Positions 1 to 11,380 of a DNA stretch of 64,000 nt are shown here, in pieces. The DNA is taken from NCBI RefSeq assembly GCF_027596085.1, contig NC_072458.1, positions 1,112,501 to 1,176,500 on the forward strand. The letters run 5' to 3'. This stretch comes from Anoplopoma fimbria. Taxonomy: Eukaryota; Chordata; Actinopteri; Perciformes; Anoplopomatidae. A model generated the notes under the pieces. It did not search any database. It saw only the letters and a program-made list of their open reading frames with translations, and was not told where the DNA came from. Both the position numbers and the translations under genes were made by a program. Numbering within the stretch: the stretch's first letter is position 1; every line of letters begins with the position of its first letter.

Positions 1-234
1 TAGTTGTGACTGAAAATATTCCCCCCATATTTCAGTGCTTTTTTTTAACCTTGCTCACAAATGTCCTTGTTTAGGCTTTTATCATATACTGTTTGTAGCT
101 ATGAAAAGTAATAAGCATAATTCATATATAACCCACATCATCAGTTTGTTTGAAATCAAGGTTAGCCTAGAGTGACGTAGTATAAACAGAGAAAAAGTGT
201 CCATATAGGTGATTCGGGTTGACGGTTGGGTCCA
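1..234. other. Intergenic or intronic DNA, nothing recognised
   Basis: AT-rich sequence with a poly-T run near 42. I see no exon, RNA gene or known repeat here. Confidence 0.5.
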
Positions 235-492
235 AACATCACTGGACTTTCACCCAGGAGACCTCAGTTTGTGTCCTGTGCGCTGCCAGAGGCCCCGCTT
301 GATTCTAAGCTGAAGGAAGTTTACTAATGTAAACTGTTCCTCTCAGGAACTGTATGTGGCCACTTCCATAGTCATTTTAAACTAAGCCTTGACTTATTGG
401 TCATATAACGTCCCTGATGAGTAACGCCACTTCCAAAGTTATTTAACCCAAAACACAATCTTTTCCTGAACCTAACCAAGTAGTTTTGTTGC
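235..492 (-). repeat. Unclassified teleost repeat, GGTTTAGGAAAA family
   Basis: On the minus strand the right end reads CAACAAAACTACTTGGTTAG and continues into a TTCAGGAAAAGAT stretch. The left end carries GGACTTTCACCCAGGAGAC on the plus strand. The same pieces recur in opposite orientation at 51812-51976 (CAACAAAACCACTTAGTTAG, then TTTAGGAAAA, then a GTGAAAGTC-like end). I recognise this as a frequent unclassified fish repeat. I see no terminal inverted repeats or coding sequence, so the class stays open. Edges are approximate. Confidence 0.6.
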
Positions 493-1699
493 TAATCAAC
501 GCAGCGGCTTGCGCAGGAGCACTGACCGCTTGTGTTGCTGGACATCAGTAGGAAACACAGGAAAAATAACAAAATAACTTTTTGTCAGATGTCATACGAA
601 TCATGAGAATATGTCAGCTTGTTAGCTCTCCTGGCACTCTGCTAGAAATAACTCAATATGTAGAAGAGATTCGAGCAAACATGCATTCATCCTACCTTAA
701 TGTTACCATGGCTTCAGATGTCGTACTTATATCACAGGCATTCTCTATACAGTAGACGATGTGATTAGATTTTGAGGAATCCTTGCAGCATATATTTGCA
801 TATGGATGAGTAAAAGTGGTGGGACATTAGTCAGCTGAAGTGCTTCTTTGGAAGGCTTGTAGGTGGAGGAAGAGCTGTAGCGCAGCAGCTCTCCTAGTGT
901 ATACAGATTATCAAACGTCCACATATTCATCCATCTTCTGTTTTGCAGTCCTCTCACAGTTCTGTAACTAATCATTAATTTATTGGTCAAAATGAAATCC
1001 CTCTCATTCTTTAACTGCTGTACTCTGAATGTAAGACTTTAACCTCATCACTAGCTACACCACAGGGGAAGAAAGCTTTTGCATACAATTAAGTTTCTTT
1101 GTTTAATAAACATTGGATAACTGTGAATTACATTATCAGTCGAACACAGAGGAAGACAAACAAACAGTGTGTGGAAGTGTAGGCCGCTCCGAATCTCGGA
1201 AAGCAAAGTGGACAGTATTACTTTCAAGAGCGAGATTTGAAAATTGCTCATGGACTCAGTGAACACATGCAGCGGCAGACGACGCGGAGAAAATAGAAGC
1301 TATCACGGGACTGTGTCTCCTAGATTACAGCGTGTCAGAGCCGTGTATGAACTATGAAACCTGCAAGTACTGCAAGTACAAAAATGTGCCTTAAAAGTTG
1401 AGGCAACATTTATTCTACATTTTTTCCACTTCATGTGACTTATTAGTTTGATAGATTTCCTAAAATTTTTGTAACTATTTTAGGTTCAGAAATATGCTAA
1501 TTACCTGCAGGGGTGAGAGATTTTCATCAGTTTATTAAGAAGCTACATTGTATTACAGACATCCATTTTTAATTGCTCAATTATGATATTGTGTGTTTGA
1601 TTAATAGTGACACATTCATGTATTATTTAAGCTAAATGGCCCTGTACTATCTGAAATGTCTGGACAGAACGCATGTGTTTTGATGTCTTCACTCTGCTT
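493..1699. other. Unannotated stretch
   Basis: No convincing gene or repeat. A short direct duplication (GCAAGTACT, then GCAAGTAC) sits near 1363-1379. Open frames here are short and show no protein family features. Confidence 0.45.
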
Positions 1700-1915
1700 A
1701 AGGTTATAAAAGAGGGATGAGGGCTTTTCCTGCATGTACCACTGTCAACCGATCTGCCTGATCATTTTTTTCCACTCTACAGCTCTTGAAAGCGACTTTC
1801 TATGAACATTTTGCTATTCGCCTGAGAGAATTCTGCAGAGAATCAAATTTGTGGCTTCCCAAATTGGACCAAATTAAAGCATAAAGCAGATCAAAAGAGA
1901 GACTGTCTGTGACTG
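1700..1915 (+). promoter_or_regulatory. Possible TATA-containing element or solo LTR
   Basis: A TATAAAAG box at about 1706-1713 is followed by a GA-rich stretch and, about 165 bases further on, an ATTAAAGCATAAAG stretch with weak resemblance to a polyadenylation signal. This order resembles an LTR (U3 TATA, R/U5) or a small promoter. I see no TG...CA ends, no second LTR and no downstream coding exon. A chance TATA match in AT-rich DNA is equally likely. Confidence 0.15.
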
Positions 1916-2862
1916 TAATAATCATGCTCATTTGTTAGCATTAGAATATGCCATAACAACTAATAATCTGGCTATATATATTGATGAAAATCCTCCACTT
2001 GCCACCCTTAATTCACTTACTGACTATCTGAAATCCCTCTTCAAAATGTATCGTTTCCCATAAATAATTGGAAAAAAAGGGACTCTGATAAGGTTAACTA
2101 TTCTGGCAGAAGGCACACTACAGATAATTCGCAGACGTCTGTCTCCTCTCCATACTAAATGTCCAGTAAAGTATTAAGACATCACTCAAACATGACATCC
2201 TCACCTCTTCATACATCAGCTAGTTGGCAAGACAAGGCCTCAGAATAACAGCATCGCTAGAAAGGGAGATTTTTCATCGACTACAAGAGCCTATTTTTGC
2301 AACATTTTTGGCAGAGACAGAACAATCACATTGTCAGGCCTATAAATGTTTCCCCTGCTGCCACAATGGGGATGGTTGGCATGTGCTTCAAGCATGTAGC
2401 TTTGCATTCTATGAGGTCAATCCACAGCTAGATGCTGGATGTGGTCTAGTAGGCCTTGATACATTAATTCATATGGGGAACTTTCTAAATATAGGACATA
2501 TTAAGAGGACTCATTTCATTGGAATTATTTCATTGGACTCATGCTATTGAATTTAATTGTTTAGTATTAAGCTTATTATACCCATATTATTGTATTATAC
2601 ATCAACTGTCCTCATCTTCTTAGGGAACTTGGGCTGGATTGAGAACAGTTACTGTTGCTGGCCAGTAAAGCCCACTGAGACATTGGACTATCTGTTATAT
2701 TGGGCTATAGAAATAAAGAGACTATTCTCATCATTCTGCCTGTTTATACCAACAACAGCGTTACACCTTGTTACTCAAAATAAACAGTGAAACGGAAGCT
2801 AACATAGTGACACAATGAAAGTTGGGTGGTGGAAAGGAATGCAGAGTGTGCCAAGTTATTGC
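1916..2862. other. Unannotated stretch
   Basis: No repeat or exon recognised. Reading frames of 108 and 77 codons near 2224-2790 have no recognisable domain and no flanking splice signals that I could defend. Confidence 0.45.
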
Positions 2863-2913
2863 GATTTCAGCACCATGGAGAGCTCATCGAAGCTTAGAGA
2901 TCACGGTTTTAGT

Positions 2914-3026
<113 letters not shown>

Positions 3027-3152
3027 GCACTCACACAAAACCCCTGGAAGATTTCAGCACCATGGACAGTTCTATCAGTAGCTCAGAGAAACATGGAAAG
3101 TGATTTGGAGCCTATTTACACACAACTGGGCATAGACAGACATAAAGACAGT

Positions 3153-3155
<3 letters not shown>

Positions 3156-3229
<74 letters not shown>
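3156..3229. repeat. (AC)37 microsatellite
   Basis: An uninterrupted AC array of about 74 bp, the second array of the duplicated block. An imperfect AC-rich tail continues to about 3256. Confidence 0.98.
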
Positions 3230-3231
<2 letters not shown>

Positions 3232-3256
3232 ACACACATACACACTCTAACACACA

Positions 3257-3964
3257 AGGTTAATAAGCAGCTGAGAATCTTTGAGGATAAGCCAAACCTT
3301 GATCATTGTCAAACATTCATCAGCACTTATGAGAAAATCAGTTTTTTTCTGAGTTTCAGTAATCATGATTGTAAGGAAACAACCTCATCTTCATTACACT
3401 TAGCAGTCATAAACAATTCCACAACAATGGACCTGCAGCTCTGGCGGCCATGCTTCATGAAGCAGCTAGGTCAAGTGTTGTATTGTCCCTGCCTCTGCAT
3501 AACATACTATATATACCATGCATGTACACATTAGCACAAGTCAATGGGGCCCCTTGACCTGATTAGCAGACAGCTGCTGTGGCCAGAGGGGGTGTTGCTG
3601 TACAGACACTAAAATAAGAACTAGAAGAAGAAATCCTCAAAGAAGGATTACGACATCAAAGAGCGAATCATGGTGATAGAGTGTGATTAACATGTTTATG
3701 GCCGCTGGATATCCAATTGTCCAGATTATCACATTTTTATGACCCATTCCCTCATTTGTTGATATATAGTTAACAAAAATGTGTTAACCTAGCTTGTGTT
3801 TTGCTTTTATAAATCAAAAAATTAAGTGTTAGCAGGACAATAAGGATTTTCTTTAGTAACATTAGTACTTTGTGCTTGTGCGAGTTATGTGTACAGCCTT
3901 AATAGTGACATTAAATAAAAAAGCCGAAAGGCACACAGATACCCACAACTCCACTGCTGGGCCC
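3257..3964. other. Unannotated stretch
   Basis: Ordinary AT-rich DNA. I see no exon or recognised repeat. Confidence 0.45.
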
Positions 3965-4262
3965 CTAATCAAAACAACTGTAATTTCCTACTCCTCCTCC
4001 TCTCTGTAATTTTAAAACGCCTGCCTTGTCTGGAAAATTGTATTGCCCCCGTTTGATTAATTTTGTGCAGGCTAAATGGCTCCTGAACAATGGTGTGTTT
4101 GATTTGCTTCCCATGAATGAGAGCAAGTAAGGACAGGCCAGAGCTTCGGGGTTCAACTTACATTGTCACTTTTGTTTTTCACTTTCCTTTTTTCCACTTA
4201 GCGAGCATCAGGGGAGAAAAAGTGGTTCCGAATTAATCAAAGACACTTTGACAGCTCGCTAA
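3965..4262. promoter_or_regulatory. Candidate conserved non-coding element
   Basis: Repeat-free sequence with a TTGATTAATTTTG homeodomain-type core, a GAACAATGG SOX-type core and an ATCAAAG TCF/LEF-type core facing CTTTGA three bases later. These motifs are short and common. The call rests on composition and motif density only; no alignment was possible. Confidence 0.25.
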
Positions 4263-5197
4263 ACATACACAACAGAAGTATTTTTCAAAGCAGCTTTATA
4301 CTTGGAGTTGTACATTTTTCCCTACAGGATGTCTGCAAGTTTGAATGTCCGTACTTATCACTTCATCTATCATTCTCTCCTTTTCTGATCCCTCTTTTGA
4401 GTAATCTCTTTGGAGTATGCCAACGCATTAAAAATAACACCACTTTTTTATTCACACTATCCAGAGATACACATCGTGATCCTCTCTTCTATGTGTTAAG
4501 GCATCTCTCTTCTGCCTATACTTCAAATCCAGACAGGCGAGTGCTTTGGGATGTTATGTTGAGCTAAATTCAAGCACACAAACACCTGAAAAAAACAAAA
4601 CATTTTTATTTTCTCTATTTTGTTATTTCTGCAGATGTGCAAATGAGCATGCTTGTATGAGCAAAGTTACGTGTGCGGTTGCACATGTGTCAGCACGTGT
4701 GCAGCCATATACATGAACACCACCATGCAAGTCTGTTTGTCTAATGCTCAGCCTACTGCATCCTTTGTGGGGGGGGGCTTGGAAAAAGCAGTGGTCCATA
4801 AAGCTAACTAGAGTTCCTCCCTGATCAAATGTGACAATTATGATAGTGCTCCTTGGTACAAAACCTCCCTCTGACTCCCTCATCCATTCCTGCTTCCTCT
4901 CTCCTAATGCCACCTCTTCTTTCCATCCTTTAGTTCCCTGCCCTTTTCTTTAACATGCAACTCTGTATTTTTTCTGTTTGTGTGTTTTCACTTGGCTCAC
5001 TTAAAACTTTTATACCCCTTTCATCTCCCTTCAACTAACTCAGTCTCAGATTCTACCTGCATTGATATCCAATTCAGTCCAAATTCTCATCCCAAACATG
5101 TGTGCTTCAAACTTGCATACACATGCTACATGCTTAGGAGCAAACATCGGACACTCAGCCTTGGTATACAGTCTATAAGGTTCGATGTCTTAATTTT
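4263..5197. other. Unannotated stretch
   Basis: No supportable feature. Pyrimidine-rich patches lie near 4370-4400 and 4850-4990, plus a run of eight or nine G near 4770. Confidence 0.45.
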
Positions 5198-5505
5198 GCT
5201 TGTGAACATGCTAATATTTCATGGTTAACACTAAACATAAAGTACAGTTGAGGCTGATGTGAGTGTCATTAGTTTTGCAGGTATTGTGTAAGGGAAATTC
5301 TGACCTTATAATGGCATTAGAAAAGGGTAGGAGAAGTGCCAAGGCATTGAAATGGATTCAGAGGGGGATATGAATGTGCGTACCAAATTGCATGGCAATT
5401 CATAAAATACTGAGACGTTTGACTCAAAAGCACACATTTAAAATAATGGTGGTATTAGAGGAAAAATCAGGGATCGACAGAGTCATTAGGGACTCATCGT
5501 CATAT
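5198..5505 (+). repeat. Unclassified teleost repeat, GTACAGCTGAGGCTGATG family, copy 1
   Basis: Contains, in order, CACTAAACATAAAGTACAG, TTGAGGCTGATGTGAGTGTC, ATTAGTTTTGCAGGTATT, then GTACCAAATTGCATGGCAAT and a GGTGGTATTAGAGGAAAAAT segment. I recall this order from a very common percomorph repeat. The window holds related copies at 11290-12340 (interrupted), 24966-25105 and 55825-56085, all in the same orientation. No coding sequence is visible and the class is unknown. Confidence 0.75.
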
Positions 5506-7439
5506 TTCAACACATGGATGACTGTTAGAAATCTGTCTTTAGTGTTGGATACAGCAGTCCACAAATCATTACATTATGTGGCCATGTAATACAGTCATCA
5601 GCATATTGTATAATATAGTGATCTTATGTTTACTATGACAATCATCTGAAAATAAAATATAAATAAAGGAGACAGGACAAAAATTTGCAGTTAGCGTAAG
5701 AAATTGAAAAGGATTCAGATGCCTAAATAGTTATTGATCTACAATTTAATTTGTATTGCATAATCTGTAACTTTTCCCCTTACTATGCCTATTCATCTCT
5801 GTCTATTCACCTTCATCTTGTCTTGAACTTGCAGGGTTGGCTGCAGTCCTGATGGTGAACCAACAAAGTCTGGCTCATCATGAAACATCCAGGCTCCATT
5901 CCCTCCATGCTATAAATCAAACTCATCCTGGGTAACATGTACTGAGTGGTGAATTTCAACATACCCACACACAACCAACATCACCTTCAGCTCCTGTGTT
6001 AAATTTGAGATTATCAGAGGGAGAGAATCCTTTCCTTGATCCGACAGAGACGGATCGCAGGACGACCACGGCCCACCTACAGTATAACTTGTCTGCGGTC
6101 ATCTCAGTCCTTCTATCCCTTTCCCCTCACTCCTCTTCATAGACATCCATCACCTCTCTCTGGCCTTCTTCTTATATATATCCTCTGGTCCTTCCACCTC
6201 ATCTCTCTGTCTGCTCCGTTCATCCCATCCCTCCAGCCCCCTGCCCATACATTTAAGAGCACCTGAAGCCCACAGCAGACCACACTTTGTTGCCCCATCC
6301 ATCACGACTGACTGTAGGCCAAACAGGTCCAGAAAAAGAAGAAGCTATGATTTAAGTCTACTTTGCTCTTGGCTGGGGCGGGCAGCTTTGAGGCGCCCCA
6401 GCTGTTTCTTAGATCTAAAAACCTGTGATATAAGTAATTCTGGTTAGTCTGAGTCGGCTAATAAAGCTCACTTATGATCTATTTTCAGCTGGTTTATAGC
6501 TGATTGTATAACTTTGATTTTCCCCATTGAGAAGAACAATCAATAAGGACAAATATTGTTTTGCATGAAAATGTTAATAAACATGAAAGGAGAGTTATTC
6601 TGTTTATTCAATTTCACCTCTATCTAACAGCATAATGCATGTAGAGAGTAGGGCCAAAACAAACAATCATACAGCAGTGACTACAGTAGCTGACTGTACT
6701 GTGTTGGATTAAAGTGGACCTGCTGTGCATGATTTATTCCAGAGTAGAGGAATAAGCGTTTAATGATTAACTATCCCTCTAGCCTAGCGTTTCTTGGAAG
6801 AATCAATTCTGATTTGTTCTGATCAATGTCTTGAATATATAATATATATTGTCAAGTAGCTTTCAACCTGGCTTATGTGGCTACTCTGTCACCAACACAA
6901 TTATGTTCCCATACAACTAAACCCTATCCTCAATCATGCTTCTAGGGACACATATATTCTCCCAGATTACGGTCACAGCTTTAAACATGTGGTAATTGTT
7001 GTAAATTTAAATAAAACAAGGACCACTTCAAATCCTTGAATAACCAGCTGCTGAATAACCCTTGATACACCCTTGTGTTTGGCCCTATTCACTCTCAATA
7101 GGATGTGAGAAATTTGCTTCGTAAGGCATGTGGAATTATGGCGACTGGCCAGTGACGTCAAAAACTACACCAAGTTAAATTCATAAAATGTTAACTTCAT
7201 GTAAATGAGGGCTAATTCCCCAAAACTAATGTGATGTTGCCTTGTTATACAGGGGCTGAGTGTCCAATGGTATGTTAGATTTATCACAGATTAACGGGGG
7301 TCTCGATGACTGAATTGGGGCCCAGTATTGATTGATAGTGTAATAAAGTGACTCTACATGTAGTTTACCAACTCAAACTGTTGTTGTATTTGCTTTTTAA
7401 ACTCTAACGATCCCATATAGAAAAGAAAATCTAAGAAAA
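5506..7439. other. Unannotated stretch
   Basis: Nearly 2 kb without a recognised repeat or exon. A pyrimidine-rich, slightly GC-richer patch lies near 6050-6260, and an AT palindrome (ATATAATATATATT) near 6837. No promoter or splice structure can be defended. Confidence 0.45.
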
Positions 7440-7720
7440 TGATGCAAAATTCATAATAGCTCCTCAAAATATTCCTGCATCATGATAGTGGCATAAAAAC
7501 TGTGACCGCTCTCCTTGCCAGACATGATCCTAATTGAGCGTTTACGTGCATGAAATATGAGGCTTTGTTGTGCTCCATCACCATAAGGTGGGCTGAGCGA
7601 GGCGATGAATAAAACCTGGCGTGACAGTAGTGATGACGGTTGATCTTGCCCTGTAGGAGATGAGTTAGCAATTTCATGCCAGCAGAAAACACCCATCACC
7701 ATTAGAGAGCTACACTGAAT
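7440..7720. promoter_or_regulatory. Candidate conserved non-coding element
   Basis: Balanced, repeat-free sequence with a CCTAATTGAGCG homeodomain-type core and other AT-core motifs. Two overlapping minus-strand frames of 70-83 codons cross it without any recognisable domain, so I prefer a non-coding reading. No conservation data were available. Confidence 0.22.
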
Positions 7721-8411
7721 GAAGAATTGCTGCTATTTCTATCATTCTGACAATGCCAAAAGGGAATCAAGATGCGAGAGAGATTGCTCGGTCTACTTGG
7801 ATGGAGAGAGTTGGACTTTCAAGAGGGGGTAAAAAAACCCGCTGGGAGAGCTAGTGTTATATGACTAATACAGGTGTTGAGTGAGGAAGTTTAATTTTGT
7901 CTAAACAAACATTTGCAGAAGAAAGATATTCAATTTCAAGTCTAGACAACAAATACTGGTTTAGGTTCAACTAACCAATTACCCAATTAGCATTACCCAA
8001 ACATTACCAGTAACTCATCTCTGTCCCAGTCTTCTACCAGCTCCTTTGCTCCCTCCCCCTCTCTGTTTTCCCCTTCTTTCTCTCTTTGCTATACTCTGTG
8101 TTAAGCCTCAAGACATGTCTTCTGTGGGCTTTTAACTAAATGGGATCTGTGCTGAGGCCATTGTTGAGAGCTGGGCCATGGCATAGACAGCACGCTCCAA
8201 TAGGCACCGCAAACACTGAAAGGTAAAGACCATGGCTCTTAGTCCCAAGTCTGTTTGTGATTGTTTGTGCGAGAGGGGAAAAAAAAAATTAAGGCGGCAT
8301 AGATGGGAATATAGAAGTAATTGTCAATGATGTTAAAGATGTTTTACATTTAAAAAATGTTTTCAATGTATTCCACTGTACTTACATGACTCTTTAAGAT
8401 AGGGTTACATA
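7721..8411. other. Unannotated stretch
   Basis: No recognised feature. A pyrimidine tract lies near 8035-8090 and a poly-A run near 8279-8288. Confidence 0.45.
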
Positions 8412-8481
8412 CCCTACCTCTGTATACGGTAGGGAACATGTACCGTACACAGAATGAGTATTCTGTATACGGTACATGTTC
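8412..8481. repeat. Near-perfect 22-bp inverted repeat with 4-base loop, plus overlapping smaller hairpin
   Basis: The left arm 8434-8455 (GAACATGTACC followed by GTACACAGAAT) pairs with the right arm 8460-8481 across the loop GAGT. 21 of 22 positions are complementary in the DNA; the exception is one C in place of T in the left arm. Immediately upstream, CCCTACC (8412-8418) pairs with GGTAGGG (8428-8434) across a 9-base spacer. The word TCTGTATACGGTA occurs twice (8419-8431 and 8462-8474). No transposon ends flank it and the arms do not extend outward. It could be a foldback element remnant, a small RNA precursor or a dyad protein-binding site; none is proven. Confidence 0.85.
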
Positions 8482-11289
8482 ATTTTGTCTGCATGAAGAA
8501 CACAACTTAACCATCCAGCTGCATGCGATGTTCTCAAAAGAAACTTACATTTTGGCTCAGTTTTAGCATCTAACAGTCCATCCATAATTCATACATGTGG
8601 TATCTTTTAATAGACAGGCTAAAAAAGAGTCACAGCATGTGCTCAGTGACACAGAAAAAAAACAAAAAACATACTGCACACTCAACCCAATCCATGATCA
8701 CTGTTCAGTGGGTCATTAAATACAAAAATACATGGCATGTTTTGTTGGGCAGACGTATGAATTCGATGAGGATAGCATATTGTCGGAACAAGATGACCTC
8801 ATAAGCACAAGGAGAAAAAAAAAAAAGACAACCTGTCCAAATAGCACCGGCACATGGTGGTTGACTGCAGTAAAAATGAAATATTTACAAACCACTTTTT
8901 TTTTTCACTGGAAAGCAGTTTTTAGCCAGAAAGGCTTTAAAGGTCACTTGTCTTTTGGTTATTTCTCCCGCTTGAAGATACTGTTTTTAAGACACTACAG
9001 TCAAAAAGTCTCTAAGCCAAGACCATACCAGAGTGGGACATATGTTGTAGTCAGAAACTTACATTTTATCTTGTCTAACAGTGTGGGCGGCAATAGTAAG
9101 GTTTACATCCAAATGTAACACAAATTTTAACCAAATTTTCCAGAAAATCTGCGAAAGAAAATGCAAATTAATGCCTGATTATATCCTATACTGGCAAAAA
9201 TCAGCCCATGGAGATAAACAGCTGGTGGTACTTATTTGCTAGTGGGGTGCCATTAAATCATCGCAGAAGATGAGGGCACAACAAGCTGACGTAATTAAAA
9301 GAGCACCTGGCAAACCTCAAACAGTGGAAAACAAACAAGATAAAAGACATGATAGAAATGTGGCTTTGCTGTTTGTTTGATGTACTAGATTTTAGAAACA
9401 CCTACTTGCCATTCCACACTGATCTGGGGTCTCATTTTCTTGCTTTCACAAAAAATAGGGCCTGAAAGAGTCAACGCCACATTCCACACAAAAACATGTG
9501 GATACAAATGCACCTATTGAATGCAAAGTGAGATGTCTATGAGTTTATGTCAATGAGTTTATGGCATAACATAGGAATAAAAATGTTTTCCCCTTAATAG
9601 GACTTGGCCATTGACATATTGTTAGTTTGTGCCTTTAAATACTTCATCAAGAAAGGAGTACTGCATTTATTGTGTTTGAAAAACCTTTTAAGCCTGTGTA
9701 TCAGTTTAAACATTTTTTATAATAAATACTCTCCAACTAACATCCTTGTTGAATGTCCTTTGGGAATTCAATCATGTTTTTGAGTCCAGGGTTGTGCTTT
9801 TTCAGCCTTTTTTCCCCGTTGGGTGCTAAAAAGCATTCAAAACAAGGCAAAGGCTCTTGTTTCACAATCAGACACACTTCACAGTAATTTACTGCCTTAC
9901 AGGTCAGTGACCTGAAACACACTGGCTAACACTAATTCAGAGTTACACACCAGAGTGCATAAGCACCCTCAGTCTGATGTTATTACCAATTGTACAAATG
10001 AAAATAATGCATCTCTATCATGAAATTCACAGATCCCAACCTGACACATACTGTACATCAACACAAAAATGCAAAACGTACACCGCCACACATCGAACCT
10101 TAATTCATGATATGCAGATGGATCCGTTACTTTACACAATCATATTAGATCAGTCAACTATGTCATGGCTTCCGATGACCCCTTTACTTAGGCTTGGCTA
10201 GTTTGTAACCAACTTCTGAAGATGCTAAACTTCAACCTGTTACCGTATTTGAATTTGATTCATTTGACCTTCATAAGTGCTCTCCTTTTCCATTAGAGAA
10301 ACATACCCTGTAATGTGGCTTTTCAATGAGCAGCGCTGCACCTGTATCCCTTAGTCACACACATTTTGTCTGCTTGTTTATGTGATAAAAGCATCTGTTT
10401 TGTGACATTAAGTGGAGTTTTATGACTTTCCATCATGTATTTATTAGCCTTGTGCAAGGCCGCTGATGCAGCAGTGGCAACCTTTTTATTCGCTGAAAAG
10501 GAAAAGGCAGATTCATTTATATTTAATACTTACAAATGTCAGGAAACGGAAAAGCAAACATGAATCCTTTTCACTGAAGCATGTGTTGCTGTCTATGTTG
10601 CTGACTGCAGTGTTTCTGCTGATATGTACGCAACGGAAAAATAAAAGAAACAGCTGAGTAAACTAAAGATATAAAATAAAAATAAATGGGAAAGCAGTTC
10701 CTGTAGGTCCACTCAACCTCTTAAAGCTTAACTTAAATGGCAGTAAATACGCACTGTTCTGAACATTATCACAGTGAAGTATAAACTCCCAGTAGAGCTT
10801 CTTGAAGCGTCTGCACCAGGCTGCACTGACTGTTGCAGCGTTTGTGGTTTGCCGATGCCTTAATTAAGAGTCCTAATATGTTATCTTGATGTTTCCTGTA
10901 AATCCTTTTTAAGTGTCCTCATTTCAATACTTTAAATTCAAGCTACAATACATCTTTTGTGTTCCTAATGGTGTATCTCATGTCCAAACAAATGTTTAAC
11001 TTTTGTGGTTGACTCGAGTTGTGTTTGTTTTGCTTACATCTCTTATTGGCTTATAAAACAAATACAATAACCAGTAATTTCAGTTCCTTAATATATCTAA
11101 CCTTACTTGGTCCACAGTCATGCCTTCAGCAACTAATTGTACCTTTTAATGTGTGTAACATAAAATGCATCAGTACCTGCAGCCAAGCAGCCTTTGCAGT
11201 GAAGCACAAAGAAGCAAACGAGATTACAGATGTAAGGCTGTATTAGAGATGGTGGTACTTACAATTTAACATTGTGTTTGCATCTTAGT
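8482..11289. other. Unannotated stretch
   Basis: About 2.8 kb with no recognised interspersed repeat, microsatellite or exon. A frame of 128 codons at 8732-9118 (plus strand) shows no domain and starts in low-complexity, lysine-rich sequence from an A-run, so I treat it as chance. Confidence 0.45.
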
Positions 11290-11380
11290 CAAACTAGGAA
11301 AAAGCATAAAGTACAGTTGAGGCTGTTGGGAATCGTGTCATTCAATTAGTTTTGCAGGTATTTGGCCACAGACCAATATA

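Noticed and set aside
4198..4262. 9-bp perfect inverted repeat (TTAGCGAGC / GCTCGCTAA) around 47 bases as a tiny MITE
   Set aside because: Pairs of 9-mers at such spacing are expected several times by chance in 64 kb. No target duplication or second copy.
8434..8481. p53-type or steroid-receptor site in the hairpin arms
   Set aside because: GAACATGTAC and GTACATGTTC each deviate from the half-site consensus, and their spacing is too large for a standard paired site.
8732..9118. 128-codon plus-strand frame
   Set aside because: Begins in low-complexity sequence with a poly-lysine stretch from an A-run. No recognisable protein features.
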